Assembly: GCF_014695575.1 (NCBI RefSeq)
Contig: NZ_JACJOO010000027.1
Span: 1 to 33,401 of the forward strand
Direction: 5' to 3'
Length of the DNA: 33,401 nucleotides
DNA from: Leptolyngbya sp. FACHB-8
Lineage (GTDB): Bacteria; Cyanobacteriota; Cyanobacteriia; Elainellales; Elainellaceae
Every line of letters starts with the position of its first letter. Position 1 is the stretch's first letter. A program made the translations under genes and the position numbers. The notes beneath the pieces are model-generated. The model was not told the origin of the DNA and did not search any database. It was given only the letters and a program-made list of their open reading frames with translations. Positions 31,200-33,401 of the stretch are shown here, in pieces.

Positions 31200-32158
31200 A
31201 GCTTTAAACCTGCCCTAGAGAACTCCTACACCCATCTTGCAGAGCCTAAAATAGCGAGTTTGTTCCCACCCAAAATGACAGACTTAGCATTCTCGGTTTT
31301 GATTTTTGAATATGGGCAAAATCCACATATAGCAAACTTACTGTAAATCTATACCGATTGATCCCTCTTGATCCACCGTTGGAGTGAGGCGTGAATTGCG
31401 TCAATCATCTACTACTAAGAAGTGAATTTTAGTGAAATTCATTACTATCAGCAATTTCCATGGAATATTTTTAGGAAGGGCTAAAAATACTCAAACATGA
31501 GTAAAAGTCTTTATTAACTATTTTATTTACTCTTAAAGCAAATCAGGAACATGTTTTGATGGATACGGAATTTATTATTACTTCGTTATCTCAAATTCAT
31601 CTGCTGCTTTAGAGGCTTGGCACAGATCATCAGGAGTACTGAGTGCTCAAAAGTATTACAAACAAAGGTACTGCAAGGATTTTGTGTTAAGTTTCTGAAT
31701 TTATCCTGATTATCAGGAGATGCTTTTGAAACTTATATTTATGTAAGTAAAAGATAAGAAATATACTTCAGAAATCTTTTTTGGCACTCTAATATCCATG
31801 AGCCAAACTCATTTATTGATATGCAATGAGTTGGAATCAAGTTGACATTCTCCATTACAATTACTATTTGACGGATCATCTGAAAAATTGTTAAGACAGA
31901 TACGAACATTTCCAGAATTTTTGATTAGCCTATTGATAACATAAGGTATCAAAAAGGGAAGGCTATTCATCAGGGCGATCGCTCATTATTCGCCTCGTTG
32001 TTACCAGATTAACTCTCAAGCTTCTTGCGTTTTCGGTTGTATACCCCTAAATGGGTGATTGGCATACTCCTGCCCAGGGCGATAAGATGACCGCAAGATG
32101 GAAATATTAAAAAAACATTAAAGCGCTAGAATGGATTATTGGTGATTGGAGGCTAAGG
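31200..32158. other. AT-rich non-coding region of nearly 1 kb
   Basis: From about 31400 to 31960 the sequence is markedly AT-rich compared with the GC-balanced, HIP1-rich surroundings. It contains no long open frame on either strand. Small dyads occur at GAGTAAA/TTTACTC (31499-31532) and CCAAACTCATT/AATGAGTTGG (31803-31832). HIP1 reappears at about 31976. The right end must carry the DUF1815 promoter. No RNA gene was recognised. Confidence 0.5.
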
Positions 32159-32518
32159 ATGTTTGTAAGACTTGCAAAGCAACACCAGCAGTTAGTACAG
32201 GACCTCGTCATGAATCTTCAAGCACTGGCAACAGTGCTGGAGCGTCAGGGCTATCTCGCTTCCTGCTATACCTGCGGTGGTCAGATGAACAGCGCTTCTT
32301 TTATGGTCAGTCTGGGAGAGAATCATCTGATTCGTTTCCTAGTGTCTGATTATGGAATTACCTGGACTGAGATGCGGGACGATCGCGAACTCATGAAACT
32401 AGAGGGCGCAGAAGCCATCAGCCAACTTCAGGAGCTGGCCAACTTAGTGAAGTACCAGATTAAGCCATCTGAACAGTCGCTCGTCCTGGCGGGTTCAGCG
32501 TCTGACCTGGTTGGGTAG
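32159..32518 (+). CDS. DUF1815 family protein
   Basis: The 119-residue soluble protein matches the cyanobacterial DUF1815 family closely: MFVRLAKQHQQLVQDLVMNL (1-20), QALATVLERQGYLASCYTCG (21-40), GQMNSASFMVSLGENHLIRF (41-60), VSDYGITWTEMRDDRELMKL (62-81), then an EGAEAISQLQELANLVKYQ helix. Members are conserved throughout cyanobacteria without assigned function; the high conservation suggests a core role. GGAGG stands 8 bases before ATG 32159, a strong ribosome site. The gene is isolated by long non-coding regions on both sides. Confidence 0.93.
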   Translation: MFVRLAKQHQQLVQDLVMNLQALATVLERQGYLASCYTCGGQMNSASFMVSLGENHLIRFLVSDYGITWTEMRDDRELMKLEGAEAISQLQELANLVKYQIKPSEQSLVLAGSASDLVG

Positions 32519-32823
32519 ATAAGTGTTTCTTGCGCGGCCCCAGCGTGAGGAATTGACATAAGTTGAGTAGTTGACTTCTAATCTAACTGTGAAACCGAGG
32601 TTGCACTGGGTTAACATTTTGATGCGCTACTAGTTAAAATTTGTGGCCTGTGCCCTCGTGAGGGGATCATTTACCCCACAAAATCCCCTCCTCAAAAGTT
32701 AGACTGCACCCAAACGAGTTGGATATTAGCCCAGAACTGGTTGTTAGGTTATACGAGTCTTGCTTAAAGATGCGCGGCTCAAAATCAACGAGAAGGCCCG
32801 CGATAAAAGTATTACATCTACCA

Positions 32824-32857
32824 AACAGTAGGGATTAGAATTCTAATCCCTACTGTT
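32824..32857. repeat. Perfect 34-bp palindrome without loop
   Basis: The half-site AACAGTAGGGATTAGAA (32824-32840) is followed immediately by its exact reverse complement (32841-32857), centred on GAATTC. No spacer separates the halves. It lies about 305 bp after the DUF1815 stop. Confidence 0.9.
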
Positions 32858-32913
32858 GTCGTATAGAAAAGGGCGATCGATTCTCAGGTGAGCCAAAGTA
32901 TCTTTGTTATAAA

Positions 32914-33039
32914 TAACCTGAGTTTGGGTTAAGGGTGTTTTCGAGTGCCGCGCGTTGCGCGGCACTCGAAAACGCTCATTTTGGCGTGCGCAAAGCGCAC
33001 GCCAAAATGAGCACTTCAGCTTATCCCGAACTGAGGTTA
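32914..33039. repeat. Double-hairpin repeat with outer stem (copy D, intact)
   Basis: The outer arms 32914-32928 and 33025-33039 pair at 13 of 15. The first hairpin has 17-bp perfect arms (32937-32953 with 32957-32973, loop GTT). The second has 18-bp perfect arms (32974-32991 with 32995-33012, loop AAA). It is close to the reverse complement of 30534-30667 throughout. Differences occur as paired changes on both arms. Confidence 0.92.
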
Positions 33040-33092
33040 AATAAACTCGCATGAAAGAAGCTTGTTATCTGCTAGGGCGATGTTCAAGTTTA

Positions 33093-33141
33093 TGAGGTGT
33101 AGGTGGCGTGTAGCACTGAGTACCACAGCACCTACACTTCA
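33093..33141. repeat. Imperfect hairpin
   Basis: TGAGGTGTAGGTG (33093-33105) pairs with CACCTACACTTCA (33129-33141) at 12 of 13 over a 23-nt loop. No function is evident. Confidence 0.55.
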
Positions 33142-33286
33142 TTAATCTGCACAGTGCCTTATAAGATTTTTGTGAATCATTAGCTTTGACAGGAGGAGCA
33201 ACTTCGCCTCTCCTATCAAAACTGGTGCAGTAAAGCCCTACTAGTGGGTCATCTGGCGTGAGTATTGCCATTTCAGGTGGAGCATT

Positions 33287-33401
33287 TCAGGCCACCAAGG
33301 ACTGGGTTACAGCCCCAGACCCTCCTAATCGATGCTTAGGTCGTTTAGATCGCGCTCGTTGTCGTCGTGCCGCTCGCTTGCCACCCCACTCAAACGGTGT
33401 T
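33287..33401 (-). CDS. Possible C-terminus of a basic protein, cut by the window edge
   Basis: On the - strand a frame is open from the window edge to a TGA at 33287-33289. It encodes a basic tail including [20 protein letters not shown] and then [17 protein letters not shown]. The opposite strand is also open from GTG 33258 to the edge, so the coding strand is undecided. I recognise no family. Sequence beyond the edge would settle it. Confidence 0.25.
   Translation of the reverse strand, partial: TPFEWGGKRAARRQRARSKRPKHRLGGSGAVTQSLVA

Larger units (their letters stand above)
32519..33401. other. 883-bp right end: palindromes, no clear complete gene
   Basis: This stretch contains the perfect palindrome at 32824-32857, the double-hairpin repeat at 32914-33039 and an imperfect hairpin at 33093-33141. 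No complete gene is convincing. At the very end both strands have frames open to the window edge. Confidence 0.5.

Noticed and set aside
33065-33271. 68-codon Cys-rich frame on the - strand
   Set aside because: The Cys-rich part derives from the imperfect hairpin at 33093-33141 and there is no ribosome site or family match. Real coding cannot be fully excluded.
1-33401. CRISPR array
   Set aside because: The many palindromes are isolated and irregularly spaced; no regular repeat-spacer pattern exists.
1-33401. GCGATCGC repeats as regulatory sites
   Set aside because: This is the HIP1 octamer, spread mainly through coding sequence in cyanobacteria, and does not mark operators here.

Overview
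The window looks like chromosomal DNA from a cyanobacterium, most likely filamentous. Three things point there. The octamer GCGATCGC (HIP1) recurs dozens of times. Several genes belong to families essentially restricted to cyanobacteria (DUF1815, DUF2839, a slr0144-0147-like photosystem II assembly cluster, hetZ, patU). The metabolic genes fit too (a plastoquinone-type prenyl synthase and a TyrA of the cyanobacterial type). I saw no rRNA, tRNA, CRISPR array or complete insertion sequence.

Layout. Bases 1-113 hold the 3' end of an IS5-family transposase, followed by a double-hairpin repeat. Then come mutS, a DUF937-like gene with an EF-hand-like loop and a small conserved gene (+ strand). A dihydroorotase homologue on the - strand has lost metal ligands. 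An htpX-type protease and an SDR/HVA1-TUDOR/DUF3140 cassette follow (+). From 13161 down to 8897 (-) runs a PAP-like cluster: V4R protein, small acidic protein, phycobiliprotein-like protein, second V4R protein, then an SpkG-like Ser/Thr kinase. The ferredoxin-type genes that I recall lying inside the Synechocystis cluster are absent. From 13920 to 20520 lie a VWA protein lacking its MIDAS motif, a DadA-type flavin oxidase, small cyanobacterial proteins, an EamA permease, a STAS protein and a DCC-family thiol protein. From 25067 down to 20557 (-) runs hetZ-patU-tgpA, diverging from a conserved gene at 25258. The right third carries a prenyl diphosphate synthase, a tiny membrane ORF with a strong terminator, tyrA, a helicase-like protein with broken ATPase motifs, DUF2839, an AT-rich non-coding kilobase, DUF1815 and more hairpin repeats.

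Two themes stand out. First, four encoded proteins keep an enzyme or binding fold but lack its key residues: the dihydroorotase, VWA, transglutaminase and DinG-like helicase homologues. Second, the intergenic spaces are rich in long, near-perfect palindromes. One family (30534-30667, 32914-33039, degenerate at 13655-13745) has an outer stem enclosing two tandem hairpins. Differences between its copies are compensated on both arms and one triloop is inverted, so the structure itself appears to be maintained. Another palindrome (17863-17967) looks like a small hairpin element inserted into an older hairpin, leaving a 9-bp duplication.

Most functional statements are homology-based readings by eye; no database search was run.
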